Shown in pieces: positions 1 through 6,731 of a stretch of DNA of 10,054 bases; the first letter of the stretch is position 1, and each line of letters opens with the position of its first letter. The notes below the pieces were generated by a model. It saw only the letters and a program-made list of their open reading frames with translations, made no database searches and had not been told where the DNA came from. Source of the DNA: JBBTWO01 sp038062745 (GTDB taxonomy: Bacteria > Patescibacteriota > Microgenomatia > UBA8517); assembly GCA_038062745.1 (NCBI GenBank), contig JBBTWO010000075.1, positions 1 through 10,054 on the forward strand, written 5' to 3'. The translations under genes and the position numbers were made by a program.

Positions 1-949
1 TAATTACAAATTGCTTGATACAAAAACCAGTTACCTCATGGGTCTTTTGGTTGGAGATGGTGGTTTGACCACAAAAGATCGAATTTGTTTTTCGACAGCA
101 GATAAAGAGTTGCTGTTAAGTTTTCAGAATTATTTTAAAGATAAATTTGATTATAAGGTCAGAAAAACAAAAGGGAATAAATATGATTATGAGATTACAT
201 CTTCTACCATCAAGTCCGAAATGGTTAATTTTGGTCTTCAGGAGTCTTATGCCAGAAATAAAAAAGTTCCCGACTACATAATGATGTCACCAAAAGAGAA
301 TGTTGTAGCCTTTTTGCAAGGTTTGTTTGATACTGATGGCTCTGTATATAAAACTGGAAAAGTTGAGTATGTGACTACAAGTAAGAAAATGGCCAGACAA
401 GTAAGCTCTCTTCTTTTGAATCTTGGTGTTATGCACAAATTTAGAGAAAAGGGAATGAATCAGCATTCGACAGCATATGTAATTTTAATTTCTGGAACTC
501 CTTTAATTAAATTTGCACAACAAGTGGGGTTCAGATTAAAAAGAAAACAAGACAAACTCAGTCAATATATGATTAGAGTTAAATTGCGAACGAATGTTGA
601 TTTAATGTGCTATCAAGGTGCAAGAATCAAAAGAGTTTGGAGATATTTGGTTGAAACTGGTAAAAAACCATCAAAGTTTATAGATGAAGGTTTTCATAAA
701 CAGATTTGCAGATATGCGCGAGACGGTAGATCTCCAAGTATGGCTAGTGTGAGGTTGTTTTTAGAAGCCTGTGAGAGCGCTGACGCAGAAATTGCTTTGA
801 ATGAAGACTATAGATATTTAAAGTTAATTGTTGATTCAGACATATTTTTAGATAAGGTTAAATATACCGAGAAGTCTCGTGCAAGAGTTTACGACTTTAC
901 AGTTCCAAAAACTCACTCCTTTATATCTAACGGATTTATTTCTCACAAT
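1..949 (+). mobile_element. C-terminal part of a LAGLIDADG homing-endonuclease intein inside FtsH
   Basis: This in-frame segment is not FtsH. It carries two LAGLIDADG-type motifs: YLMGLLVGDGG with its acidic residue at 56-58, and FLQGLFDTDGSV with its acidic residue at 335-337. A block-D-like NKKVPDYI sits between them. Both catalytic aspartates are kept, so the endonuclease may be active. The segment ends with splicing blocks F and G: VYDFTVPKTHSF, then NGFISHN, with the penultimate His and terminal Asn at 944-949. The next residue is Thr (950), a permitted +1 nucleophile. Between the endonuclease and block F lie roughly 100 residues I cannot assign. The N-terminal splicing blocks A and B are upstream of the window. 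Expected role: self-excision from the FtsH precursor, with the endonuclease promoting homing into intein-free alleles. Confidence 0.93.
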
Positions 950-2143
950 ACAATGCTTGCAAAAGCCGTAGCGGGTCAAGCAGGGGTGCCATTTTTTGCT
1001 ATGGCTGGATCTGAATTTATGGAAATGCTCGTAGGAATAGGTGCTAGTAGAGTTCGTGATTTATTCGGACAAGCAAAAGCTGCGTCTCCGTCCATTATTT
1101 TTATCGATGAAATTGATGCCATCGGTAGACAACGTGGTCGTGGTGTTATGGGAGGCCACGATGAGCGAGAACAAACTTTAAACCAAATACTTGTTGAAAT
1201 GGATGGCTTTACACCAAATGATGCAACCATTGTTATTGGTGCCACCAACAGGGGCGACTTACTGGACCCAGCCCTTTTACGTCCAGGAAGATTTGATAGG
1301 CGCGTTACTCTTGATATGCCAGATAAGGAAGGTAGAAAAGAAATTCTACTTATTCACGCAAAGAATAAAAAGTTTGTCAAAGATATTAATTGGGATAGAG
1401 TTGCTGATCGAACAGTTGGCTTCTCAGGTGCAGATTTGGAAAACATGTTAAACGAAGCGGCTATTGCGGCTGCTCGCGACAATAAAGATGCAATTGAGAT
1501 GACCGATATTGAAGAAGCAGCGACAAAAGTGAAATTAGGACCTGCTAGAAAAAGATTACAGCGAGATGAAGATAAAAAGATCACAGCCTATCATGAAGCA
1601 GGCCATGCAATTGTAACCCATTTCTTACCCCTTATGGATCCAGTCCACAGAATTTCCATTGTTGCCAGAGGTATGAGTTTGGGTCATACCTTAATTCCAC
1701 CAGCAGCAGATAGGTCACACGAGTCCAGACAGCGACTAACTGAACAATTAGCCGCCATGCTTGGGGGACGGGCAGCTGAAGAAATAATTTTTGGCGATAT
1801 TACTTCAGGGGCTTCAAATGATATTGAAAAAGTAACTATGGTGGCCAGGGCAATGGTAGAAGAATACGGTATGAGTGCTGTTATGGGACCGGTTAACTGG
1901 GGACCACAAAGTTCATATGGGGACTTTGGCAATGTTAACTATGCCGAGTCAGCTCCGATTTCTCAAAACATGCAGGAGAAAGTTGATGCTGAAGTCAAGA
2001 GAATAGTTGAAGCAGCTTATAAAGTTGCCCTTGAGGTCTTGAAAAAACACAAAGGATCACTGAAAAAAGTAGCAGATGCCTTGCTTGATAAAGAGAATTT
2101 GGACAGAGACGAATTTGAAACGATTGTTGGCAAGAAAAAATAG
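1..2143 (+). CDS. ftsH: ATP-dependent zinc metalloprotease FtsH, 5'-truncated by the window and interrupted by an intein
   Basis: FtsH is a membrane-anchored hexameric AAA+ protease that extracts and degrades membrane and soluble proteins. The frame is open from the first base, so the true start, the N-terminal membrane segment and the first half of Walker A lie upstream; the TTG at 11 is not a start. Bases 1-949 encode the end of an intein. FtsH resumes at 950 with Thr and then MLAKAVAG, the second half of Walker A. Visible motifs are Walker B IIFIDEID (Asp and Glu at 1106-1111), the second region of homology with candidate arginine fingers at 1289 and 1298 (RPGRFDRR), the zinc site HEAGH at 1592-1606, and the third zinc ligand Asp at 1820 (ASNDIE). 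The C-extein is 397 residues, a normal length. The pore loop reads MLVG rather than the usual MFVG (Leu at 1028). All residues needed for ATPase and protease activity in this half are present. Identity is secure. Confidence 0.96.
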   Translation, partial: NYKLLDTKTSYLMGLLVGDGGLTTKDRICFSTADKELLLSFQNYFKDKFDYKVRKTKGNKYDYEITSSTIKSEMVNFGLQESYARNKKVPDYIMMSPKENVVAFLQGLFDTDGSVYKTGKVEYVTTSKKMARQVSSLLLNLGVMHKFREKGMNQHSTAYVILISGTPLIKFAQQVGFRLKRKQDKLSQYMIRVKLRTNVDLMCYQGARIKRVWRYLVETGKKPSKFIDEGFHKQICRYARDGRSPSMASVRLFLEACESADAEIALNEDYRYLKLIVDSDIFLDKVKYTEKSRARVYDFTVPKTHSFISNGFISHNTMLAKAVAGQAGVPFFAMAGSEFMEMLVGIGASRVRDLFGQAKAASPSIIFIDEIDAIGRQRGRGVMGGHDEREQTLNQILVEMDGFTPNDATIVIGATNRGDLLDPALLRPGRFDRRVTLDMPDKEGRKEILLIHAKNKKFVKDINWDRVADRTVGFSGADLENMLNEAAIAAARDNKDAIEMTDIEEAATKVKLGPARKRLQRDEDKKITAYHEAGHAIVTHFLPLMDPVHRISIVARGMSLGHTLIPPAADRSHESRQRLTEQLAAMLGGRAAEEIIFGDITSGASNDIEKVTMVARAMVEEYGMSAVMGPVNWGPQSSYGDFGNVNYAESAPISQNMQEKVDAEVKRIVEAAYKVALEVLKKHKGSLKKVADALLDKENLDRDEFETIVGKKK

Positions 2144-2147
2144 TAGA

Positions 2148-2176
2148 TTGAGATTATTATAGGCTTGGTATATAAT
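2148..2176 (+). promoter_or_regulatory. Sigma70-type promoter for the Cys-cluster protein gene
   Basis: TTGAGA at 2148-2153 and a perfect TATAAT at 2171-2176 are separated by 17 bp. Transcription would begin about 2182-2184, on or beside the ATG at 2182, so the message is probably leaderless. No Shine-Dalgarno sequence is present. It starts just after the ftsH stop. Confidence 0.75.
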
Positions 2177-2181
2177 TCCTC

Positions 2182-2685
2182 ATGTCTCTTGAACAAACAT
2201 TTGAAAGAACTGGCTGTGAAATTCTTGATTTGAATGTAGGCTTGAAATTAGATTATGCAACAGCTAGGGTTACAATGCCCTTCTATTGCAACAGTTTCAA
2301 GACAGGAAGTTATGAAGTTGTATTGGAAAGTCCTTGGCTTGAGGGTGATCCTTGGGAAGAAGATCCGGACAATAGAGGATTAGGTGCTGATACCTTAACA
2401 AGAGCCCATCGAAGGAATTTTGAAAGAGCTTGCCGCAGATGTCCGCTTTTTGAAGAATGTACAGGACAGGTATATGATAAAGATAATGAAGGTAGGCAAA
2501 TTGGAGAAATAGTATATTCCTCAGGCAGAGATATCGAATCATTTTTAAAACCCGAAACAGGTTACATAGCTTTTGCTCAAATCCAGACTGGTGTAAAAGG
2601 AAGTACAAAGGAAGAGGCTGTGGCCGAATTTGAAGCAATGCTATCAGAACGTATGGGCAAATCAGTGAAGATTGATTGGAAATAA
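2182..2685 (+). CDS. Unrecognised 167-aa protein with a C-X2-C-X5-C cluster (WhiB-like spacing)
   Basis: I do not recognise this family. It is a soluble 167-aa protein with no signal peptide or membrane segment, and an acidic, Trp-containing stretch around residues 52-63. The notable feature is RACRRCPLFEEC with Cys84, Cys87 and Cys93. This C-X2-C-X5-C spacing and its 'CxxCP...EC' look match the last three cysteines of WhiB-type 4Fe-4S regulators. Two more cysteines (12 and 36) could supply a fourth ligand, but Cys36 is 48 residues away, farther than usual, and the WhiB GVWGG turn is not seen. A metal- or Fe-S-binding role is plausible; the cluster may also be chance. ATG 2182 is chosen because a strong promoter puts transcription start there. 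It lies 38 nt after ftsH and is probably its own transcription unit. Confidence 0.85.
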   Translation: MSLEQTFERTGCEILDLNVGLKLDYATARVTMPFYCNSFKTGSYEVVLESPWLEGDPWEEDPDNRGLGADTLTRAHRRNFERACRRCPLFEECTGQVYDKDNEGRQIGEIVYSSGRDIESFLKPETGYIAFAQIQTGVKGSTKEEAVAEFEAMLSERMGKSVKIDWK

Positions 2686-2716
2686 CCCTCTTTATTTATG
2701 TTGAAAAATTTGTTTC

Positions 2717-2725
2717 TGGTAAAAT
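2717..2725 (+). promoter_or_regulatory. Extended -10 promoter for the exonuclease gene run
   Basis: TGG followed by TAAAAT (2720-2725) forms an extended -10 element. Predicted transcription start is about 2732, exactly the GTG start codon, so a leaderless message is likely. A TTGAAA at 2701-2706 is only 13 bp from the -10, too close for a standard -35. No ribosome binding site is present. Confidence 0.55.
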
Positions 2726-2731
2726 ACATGT

Positions 2732-3655
2732 GTGAGTAAATTAGTTCTTACGGAAAACTTCCGCAAGCTTGTCTTGATAGATGGCAATGCCATAATGCAC
2801 CGTTCATTCCATGCTCTTCCAACCTCTTTAACTACAAGTTATGGGGAACCTATCAACGCGGTTTATGGGTTTGTATCCATGCTTCTTCGAACTATTCAGG
2901 ATTTGAAACCAACTCACATTGCAGTCTGTTTTGACCGTCCTGAACCAACATTCAGAAAAAAAGAATTTGCAGGTTATCAATCAAAACGGCCTGAAATGGA
3001 TATTACTCTTTCTTCTCAATTTGAAAAAATGCAGGACACACTAAAAGCAATTGGTATTCCTGTTTACAGTAAAGCTGGCTTTGAAGCAGATGATTTGATT
3101 GGAACAATATCAAAACAAGCCCAGGTTGATGAAGTAATAATAGTTACGGGAGATAAGGATATTTTGCAGTTGGTTGACAAAAAGATAAAGGTGTATATGC
3201 CAACAAAAGGTATGTCTGAAGGAAAAATTCATGAAGAGGAAGATGTAAAACAGAAGCTGGGAGTAACACCAAAACAGATAATCGATTACAAAGCATTAAT
3301 TGGCGATTCATCTGACAATTATCCAGGAGTTGCTGGAATCGGGCCAAAAACAGCGGTTTCTTTAATTGAAAAATATCAAACACTGGAAAACATATATGAC
3401 CATATTTCAGAGGTAAAAGAGAGTACTTCAAGGAGACTCCTTGAAGGGAGAAAGATGGGCTTTATGTGTAAACGCCTTGCAACAATAGTTACCGATGTCG
3501 ATGTAGATTTTAATTTAGAACAGGCAAGAAAATGGAAAATTGACAATCCTGACGTAATTGATTTATTCAAAGATTATAGTTTTAAGACACTTACCAAAAG
3601 AGTTCAAGATGTGGGAAAGTTGGTTCAGTCAGATAACCAACTGACATTACTTTAA
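2732..3655 (+). CDS. Stand-alone 5'-3' exonuclease (PolA N-terminal domain / FEN family)
   Basis: This removes RNA primers and 5' flaps during replication and repair, the job of the N-terminal domain of DNA polymerase I. At 307 aa it contains only that domain, with no 3'-5' exonuclease or polymerase part following. The metal-binding acids of the family are all visible: Asp17 (LIDGNA), Asp68 (CFDRP), Glu118/Asp120/Asp121 (FEADD), Asp141/Asp143 (TGDKD) and Asp192/Asp195 (GDSSDN). The helix-hairpin-helix DNA-binding motif GIGPKTA is at 202-208. It should be catalytically active. GTG 2732 is chosen from the extended -10 just upstream; there is no competing start nearby with a ribosome site. It leads a four-gene run and is followed after 4 nt by a glycosyltransferase. 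A perfect 10-bp-arm palindrome lies inside it at 3426-3446. Such short proteins are also annotated as PolA fragments, but nothing here suggests truncation. Confidence 0.93.
   Translation: MSKLVLTENFRKLVLIDGNAIMHRSFHALPTSLTTSYGEPINAVYGFVSMLLRTIQDLKPTHIAVCFDRPEPTFRKKEFAGYQSKRPEMDITLSSQFEKMQDTLKAIGIPVYSKAGFEADDLIGTISKQAQVDEVIIVTGDKDILQLVDKKIKVYMPTKGMSEGKIHEEEDVKQKLGVTPKQIIDYKALIGDSSDNYPGVAGIGPKTAVSLIEKYQTLENIYDHISEVKESTSRRLLEGRKMGFMCKRLATIVTDVDVDFNLEQARKWKIDNPDVIDLFKDYSFKTLTKRVQDVGKLVQSDNQLTLL
3426..3446 (+). repeat. Intragenic palindrome, copy 1 (CTTCAAGG-N5-CCTTGAAG)
   Basis: Arms CTTCAAGGAG and CTCCTTGAAG are exact reverse complements around a single central A. As RNA it could fold as a 9-bp stem with a GAC loop. 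It lies in the exonuclease gene and encodes S-R-R-L-L-E, residues that fit the family, so it is not an inserted element. It shares its core and layout with 4385-4409. Confidence 0.7.
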
Positions 3656-3659
3656 AAAT

Positions 3660-4775
3660 ATGAAAATTGCATTAGTACATGATTACTTAATTGACTTTGG
3701 AGGAGCAGAAAGAGTGTTGGTTGAATTACATAAGCTATATCCCAATGCTCCTATCTATGTTTCAATTTATAGAAAAAATAATCTTGGAAAGTTTGGCCAA
3801 GAACTTTCTAATACCAAAATAATTCAATCATGGTTTGGGTATTTGCCATTTGCCGATAAACTTATTTCTCCTTTAAGATTTTTATTACCTCTTGTCTGGA
3901 AAAGTTTTAATTTTTCTAACTATGACTTAGTTATAACTAGTGCTAGTTGGGCAGTTACCAAAGGACTAGCTCACGGTAAAACCACAGAGATTTGCTATCT
4001 GCACACCCCACCCAGATATTTATATGGTTATGATACTTCCAGAAACTGGAAGGGGAAATGGTTTTCAGGTTTAGTAAATATGTATGCCCTAATAGTTAAT
4101 CATTTTATGAGACAGTATGATTTTAACCAAGCCCAGAAAGTGAACTATTTTATAGCCAATTGCAAAAATGTTGGCAAGCGAATTGAGAAGTTTTATAGAC
4201 GATATGACTATCAAATTGTTTATCCTCCAATTGACTTAGAAAAATTTAAAAACAGAGAACCAGATAACCTGGCAGAAAAAGACTACTACTTAACTGGTGG
4301 AAGAATGGTTGCCGCAAAAAACTTTGACCTAATAATAAAAGCTTGCAAAAAACTTGACTTAAAATTAAAAATCTTTGGTGATGGACCTTCAAGGTCTCAC
4401 CTTGAAGGTATAGGAGATAAGAAGATAGAATTTTTAGGCCAGATAGGTGACGAACAATTGGTCGATCTTTATAGAAATGCATTGGGCTTTATTGTTGCTC
4501 AAAAAGATGAAGATTTTGGCATTACTCCACTTGAGGCAGCTGCAGCAGGCTGTCCAACCATTACTTTTAAAGGAGGGGGGTATTTAGAAACAGTTATTGA
4601 TGGAAAAACAGGGATTTTCTTTTCTGAATTGTCTGTTGAAAGTCTAACTCAAACATTAAGGACATTTGGAGCTGTTAAATGGAACCAAAAAATACTTCTT
4701 GAGCACGCCAGAAAGTTTTCTACTGAAAACTTCAAAAAACAAATGGCTATATTTGTAAATTCAGTGACTAAATAA
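3660..4775 (+). CDS. Glycosyltransferase family 4 (GT-B fold)
   Basis: A retaining GT-B glycosyltransferase of family 4, expected to transfer a sugar from a nucleotide-sugar donor during cell-surface glycan synthesis at the cytoplasmic face. The N-terminal half opens with KIALVHDYLIDFGGAERVL, the glycine-rich acceptor-side loop of GT4 enzymes, and contains YLHTPPRYLYGYD (114-125). The donor-binding half has GRMVAAKNFDLII (214-226), KIFGDGP (237-243) and the E-X7-E motif with Glu284 and Glu292 in EDFGITPLE. Length (371 aa) is normal. There is no signal peptide. It starts 4 nt after the exonuclease stop and ends 13 nt before mutM, with no Shine-Dalgarno site, so it is probably co-transcribed with DNA-repair genes. 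The substrate cannot be read from the sequence. A perfect 11-bp-arm hairpin lies inside it at 4385-4409. Confidence 0.92.
   Translation: MKIALVHDYLIDFGGAERVLVELHKLYPNAPIYVSIYRKNNLGKFGQELSNTKIIQSWFGYLPFADKLISPLRFLLPLVWKSFNFSNYDLVITSASWAVTKGLAHGKTTEICYLHTPPRYLYGYDTSRNWKGKWFSGLVNMYALIVNHFMRQYDFNQAQKVNYFIANCKNVGKRIEKFYRRYDYQIVYPPIDLEKFKNREPDNLAEKDYYLTGGRMVAAKNFDLIIKACKKLDLKLKIFGDGPSRSHLEGIGDKKIEFLGQIGDEQLVDLYRNALGFIVAQKDEDFGITPLEAAAAGCPTITFKGGGYLETVIDGKTGIFFSELSVESLTQTLRTFGAVKWNQKILLEHARKFSTENFKKQMAIFVNSVTK
4385..4409 (+). repeat. Intragenic hairpin, copy 2 (CTTCAAGG-N5-CCTTGAAG)
   Basis: Arms ACCTTCAAGGT and ACCTTGAAGGT pair perfectly over 11 bp around a CTC loop. It is within the glycosyltransferase gene and encodes P-S-R-S-H-L-E-G directly after the GDG of the donor site, a position where GT4 proteins normally have similar residues. 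No U-run follows, so it is not a standard terminator. Confidence 0.75.
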
Positions 4776-4788
4776 TAAACTTACCACT

Positions 4789-5637
4789 ATGCCAGAATTA
4801 CCAGAAGTCCAAGCGATTAAAAACCAATTAAACAAATATCTTCAAAACCATATTGTCGAAAGCGTTGAAGTAAAAAACAGAAGGATATTTCAAGGAGATG
4901 AAAAGGTTTTAGTTGGAGCACAGTTTAAAATCGCTAGAAGATTTGGTAAGGTTACTTCGATGGATTTTGATAATGGCTACTCAGTTGTAACGCACGTCAA
5001 AATGACCGGTCAATTTGTGTATCGTGGACCAAATCTTAAAAATCCTGCCCCACTTTCTCCAAAAGTTGCTGGGGGAGTTCCTGGACCACACACTCATGTC
5101 ATTTTTACTTTAAACAATGGAGGAAAACTTTATTTTAATGATTTGAGAAGGTTTGCCTGGATGAAAGTTGTACAAACAGCAGAAGTTGAGAATTTGGATT
5201 TTATTAAAAAATTGGGACCTGAACCATTCAAGGATTTAACTAAACAGGTATTTAAAGAAATAGTATTGAAGAACAAAAGAGCAATCAAAGTAATTTTAAT
5301 GGATCAAAGTAAAATGGGTGGTATTGGTAACATCTATGCCAACGATGCTTTGTTCTTGGCAAAAATAATGCCAGAGAGAAAAGCAAACACACTTACTGAA
5401 AGCGAAACTGAGAAATTATATGATGCGATTATTAAAGTTTTGGAAACAGGAATAAAACAGGGGGGTGCAAGTGAAAATGCCTTTGTAACTCCTGATGGAA
5501 CAGAAGGCAACTATCAAGATCACAGTTTGGTATATGCTCGAGCAAGTCAAGCATGCCAGAATAAATGTGGAGCAAAAATTAAAAAGATTATGCTTGGCGG
5601 TAGAGGAACTTTTTATTGCCCCAATTGCCAAAAATGA
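4789..5637 (+). CDS. mutM: Formamidopyrimidine-DNA glycosylase (Fpg/MutM)
   Basis: A bifunctional DNA glycosylase/AP lyase that removes 8-oxoguanine and ring-opened purines in base excision repair. It begins MPELPEV, supplying the catalytic Pro2 and Glu3; the initiator Met must be removed. Other visible parts are Lys71 in HVKMTGQ, the NDLRRF intercalation loop (117-122), the helix-two-turn-helix around residues 172-199 with GIGNIYA (Asn181), and a C-terminal zinc finger with Cys256, Cys260, Cys277, Cys280 and the GGRGT turn. Length is 282 aa. Two oddities: an insertion of about 20 residues (roughly 80-100, rich in Pro and Gly) before HTHVIF, and a C-X3-C first knuckle instead of the usual C-X2-C. 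It follows the glycosyltransferase by 13 nt without a visible ribosome site and overlaps recF by 4 nt, implying translational coupling. Fpg is favoured over Nei by the complete zinc finger and FNDLRRF. Confidence 0.95.
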   Translation: MPELPEVQAIKNQLNKYLQNHIVESVEVKNRRIFQGDEKVLVGAQFKIARRFGKVTSMDFDNGYSVVTHVKMTGQFVYRGPNLKNPAPLSPKVAGGVPGPHTHVIFTLNNGGKLYFNDLRRFAWMKVVQTAEVENLDFIKKLGPEPFKDLTKQVFKEIVLKNKRAIKVILMDQSKMGGIGNIYANDALFLAKIMPERKANTLTESETEKLYDAIIKVLETGIKQGGASENAFVTPDGTEGNYQDHSLVYARASQACQNKCGAKIKKIMLGGRGTFYCPNCQK

Positions 5638-6689
5638 TTTCAAAAATTCACTTAACCAATTTTCGTAATTTTGAAGAAAAAATTTTGTCTTTTTCGCCCA
5701 AAACAACAGTTATAGTAGGCCCCAATGCCAGTGGCAAGACAAATATCTTAGAAAGCATATTTTTACTGGCAACTGGAAAAAGTTTTAAAGCTAAAGTTGA
5801 AGAGGATATGATCCGTCAAGGTGAAGAAGTAGGAAGAGTAAAAGGGTTGGTTGGTGAAAATAAGCTAGAAGTACTTCTTACTCGTGGAGAAGTAAGAATA
5901 ACTAATACCTCAGTTACAAAAGTTTCAAAAAAGAAACTGACGGTGAATGGAGTTGCCAAGCGGCTTGTTGATTTTGGAAAAAATTTCCATGTCGTTTTGT
6001 TTGCTCCTGCCGACATGGATTTAGTTACCGAGTCCCCAAGCTTGAGAAGAAAAATTTTAGATATTGTGTTGTCACAGTCAGACTATGAATATCGAAGATC
6101 ACTGCTCTCATATGAAAAGGGTTTAAGACAAAGAAATAAGTTGTTGATTAAAATAAGAGAAGAGGGAATTTCCAGAAACCAACTTTATTTTTGGAACAAC
6201 TTGCTTATTAAGAATGGAAATTATATAGCCCATGCCAGGGAAGAGTTCATAAACTTCGTAAACAGTAGTGCATCTTTCAATGGAAAAAGATATGAAATTA
6301 AATATGATAAAAGCTCAATTTCAGAATCCAGATTAGATCAGTACAAGAATGAAGAAGTTCTGACTGGAACTACTTTAGTAGGTCCACACCGAGATGACTT
6401 TATTTTTTTTGAAGATGACAAAAGCTTGGATTCATATGGCTCCAGAGGAGAACAGAGAATGGCAATTTTGTGGCTTAAGATATCAGAGTTAAATTTTCTG
6501 CAAGAAAAAGTAAATGAAAAACCAACTCTTTTACTGGACGATATTTTTTCGGAATTGGATCATGAGCACAGGGATATTGTTATTCACATAGCTAAAAACC
6601 AACAAACAATCATAACAACTGCAGATCCACACTTCATTGAAGATTTTTCAGGGGTTGAAAAAATAAATTTACATGATAAGAAAAGCTGA
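5634..6689 (+). CDS. recF: RecF, DNA replication and gap-repair ATPase
   Basis: RecF is an SMC/Rad50-like ATPase that, with RecO and RecR, loads RecA at single-strand gaps. The protein opens ISKIHLTNFRNFE, typical of the family, followed by Walker A GPNASGKTN (residues 29-37), the GPHRDD segment, the ABC signature region SYGSRGEQRM and Walker B LLLDDIFSELD (Asp302, Asp303). At 351 aa it is full length. I chose ATG 5634 rather than the in-frame TTG 5616: it gives the canonical RecF N-terminus and forms an ATGA overlap with the mutM stop, a common coupling arrangement. It closes the exonuclease-glycosyltransferase-mutM run. recF usually sits beside dnaN or dnaA; here it sits with mutM, which keeps a repair theme. 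Arginine codons are mostly AGA/AGG (15 of 21 by hand count). Confidence 0.95.
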   Translation: MISKIHLTNFRNFEEKILSFSPKTTVIVGPNASGKTNILESIFLLATGKSFKAKVEEDMIRQGEEVGRVKGLVGENKLEVLLTRGEVRITNTSVTKVSKKKLTVNGVAKRLVDFGKNFHVVLFAPADMDLVTESPSLRRKILDIVLSQSDYEYRRSLLSYEKGLRQRNKLLIKIREEGISRNQLYFWNNLLIKNGNYIAHAREEFINFVNSSASFNGKRYEIKYDKSSISESRLDQYKNEEVLTGTTLVGPHRDDFIFFEDDKSLDSYGSRGEQRMAILWLKISELNFLQEKVNEKPTLLLDDIFSELDHEHRDIVIHIAKNQQTIITTADPHFIEDFSGVEKINLHDKKS

Positions 6690-6694
6690 TGATA

Positions 6695-6722
6695 TTGTTT
6701 CCCGCAGCAATTGCGGTAAAAT
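6695..6722 (+). promoter_or_regulatory. Promoter of the Fic gene with a palindromic spacer
   Basis: TTGTTT (6695-6700) and TAAAAT (6717-6722) are 16 bp apart; transcription should start about 6729, 2-3 nt before the ATG at 6732. The spacer contains an inverted repeat, CCGCA (6702-6706) and TGCGG (6712-6716), which could be an operator or a small hairpin. It is not followed by a U-run, so it is a poor terminator for recF. Confidence 0.55.
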
Positions 6723-6731
6723 AAGCTAAGT

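Noticed and set aside
976..1932. Several minus-strand and out-of-phase open frames opposite ftsH
   Set aside because: They lie entirely within the well-supported FtsH coding region, show no recognisable motifs and are explained as antisense shadows.
2297..2638. Minus-strand open frame of 113 codons opposite the Cys-cluster gene
   Set aside because: Composition is odd (many Leu, Tyr, Gln), it has no promoter or motif, and the + strand gene has a strong promoter at its start.
5616..5633. Earlier TTG start for recF
   Set aside because: It would add six residues not typical of RecF and lies inside the mutM zinc-finger codons; ATG 5634 gives the canonical N-terminus and an ATGA overlap.
6702..6716. 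Palindrome as an intrinsic terminator for recF
   Set aside because: The stem is 5-6 bp and is followed by TAAAAT, not a U-run; it fits better as part of the Fic promoter.
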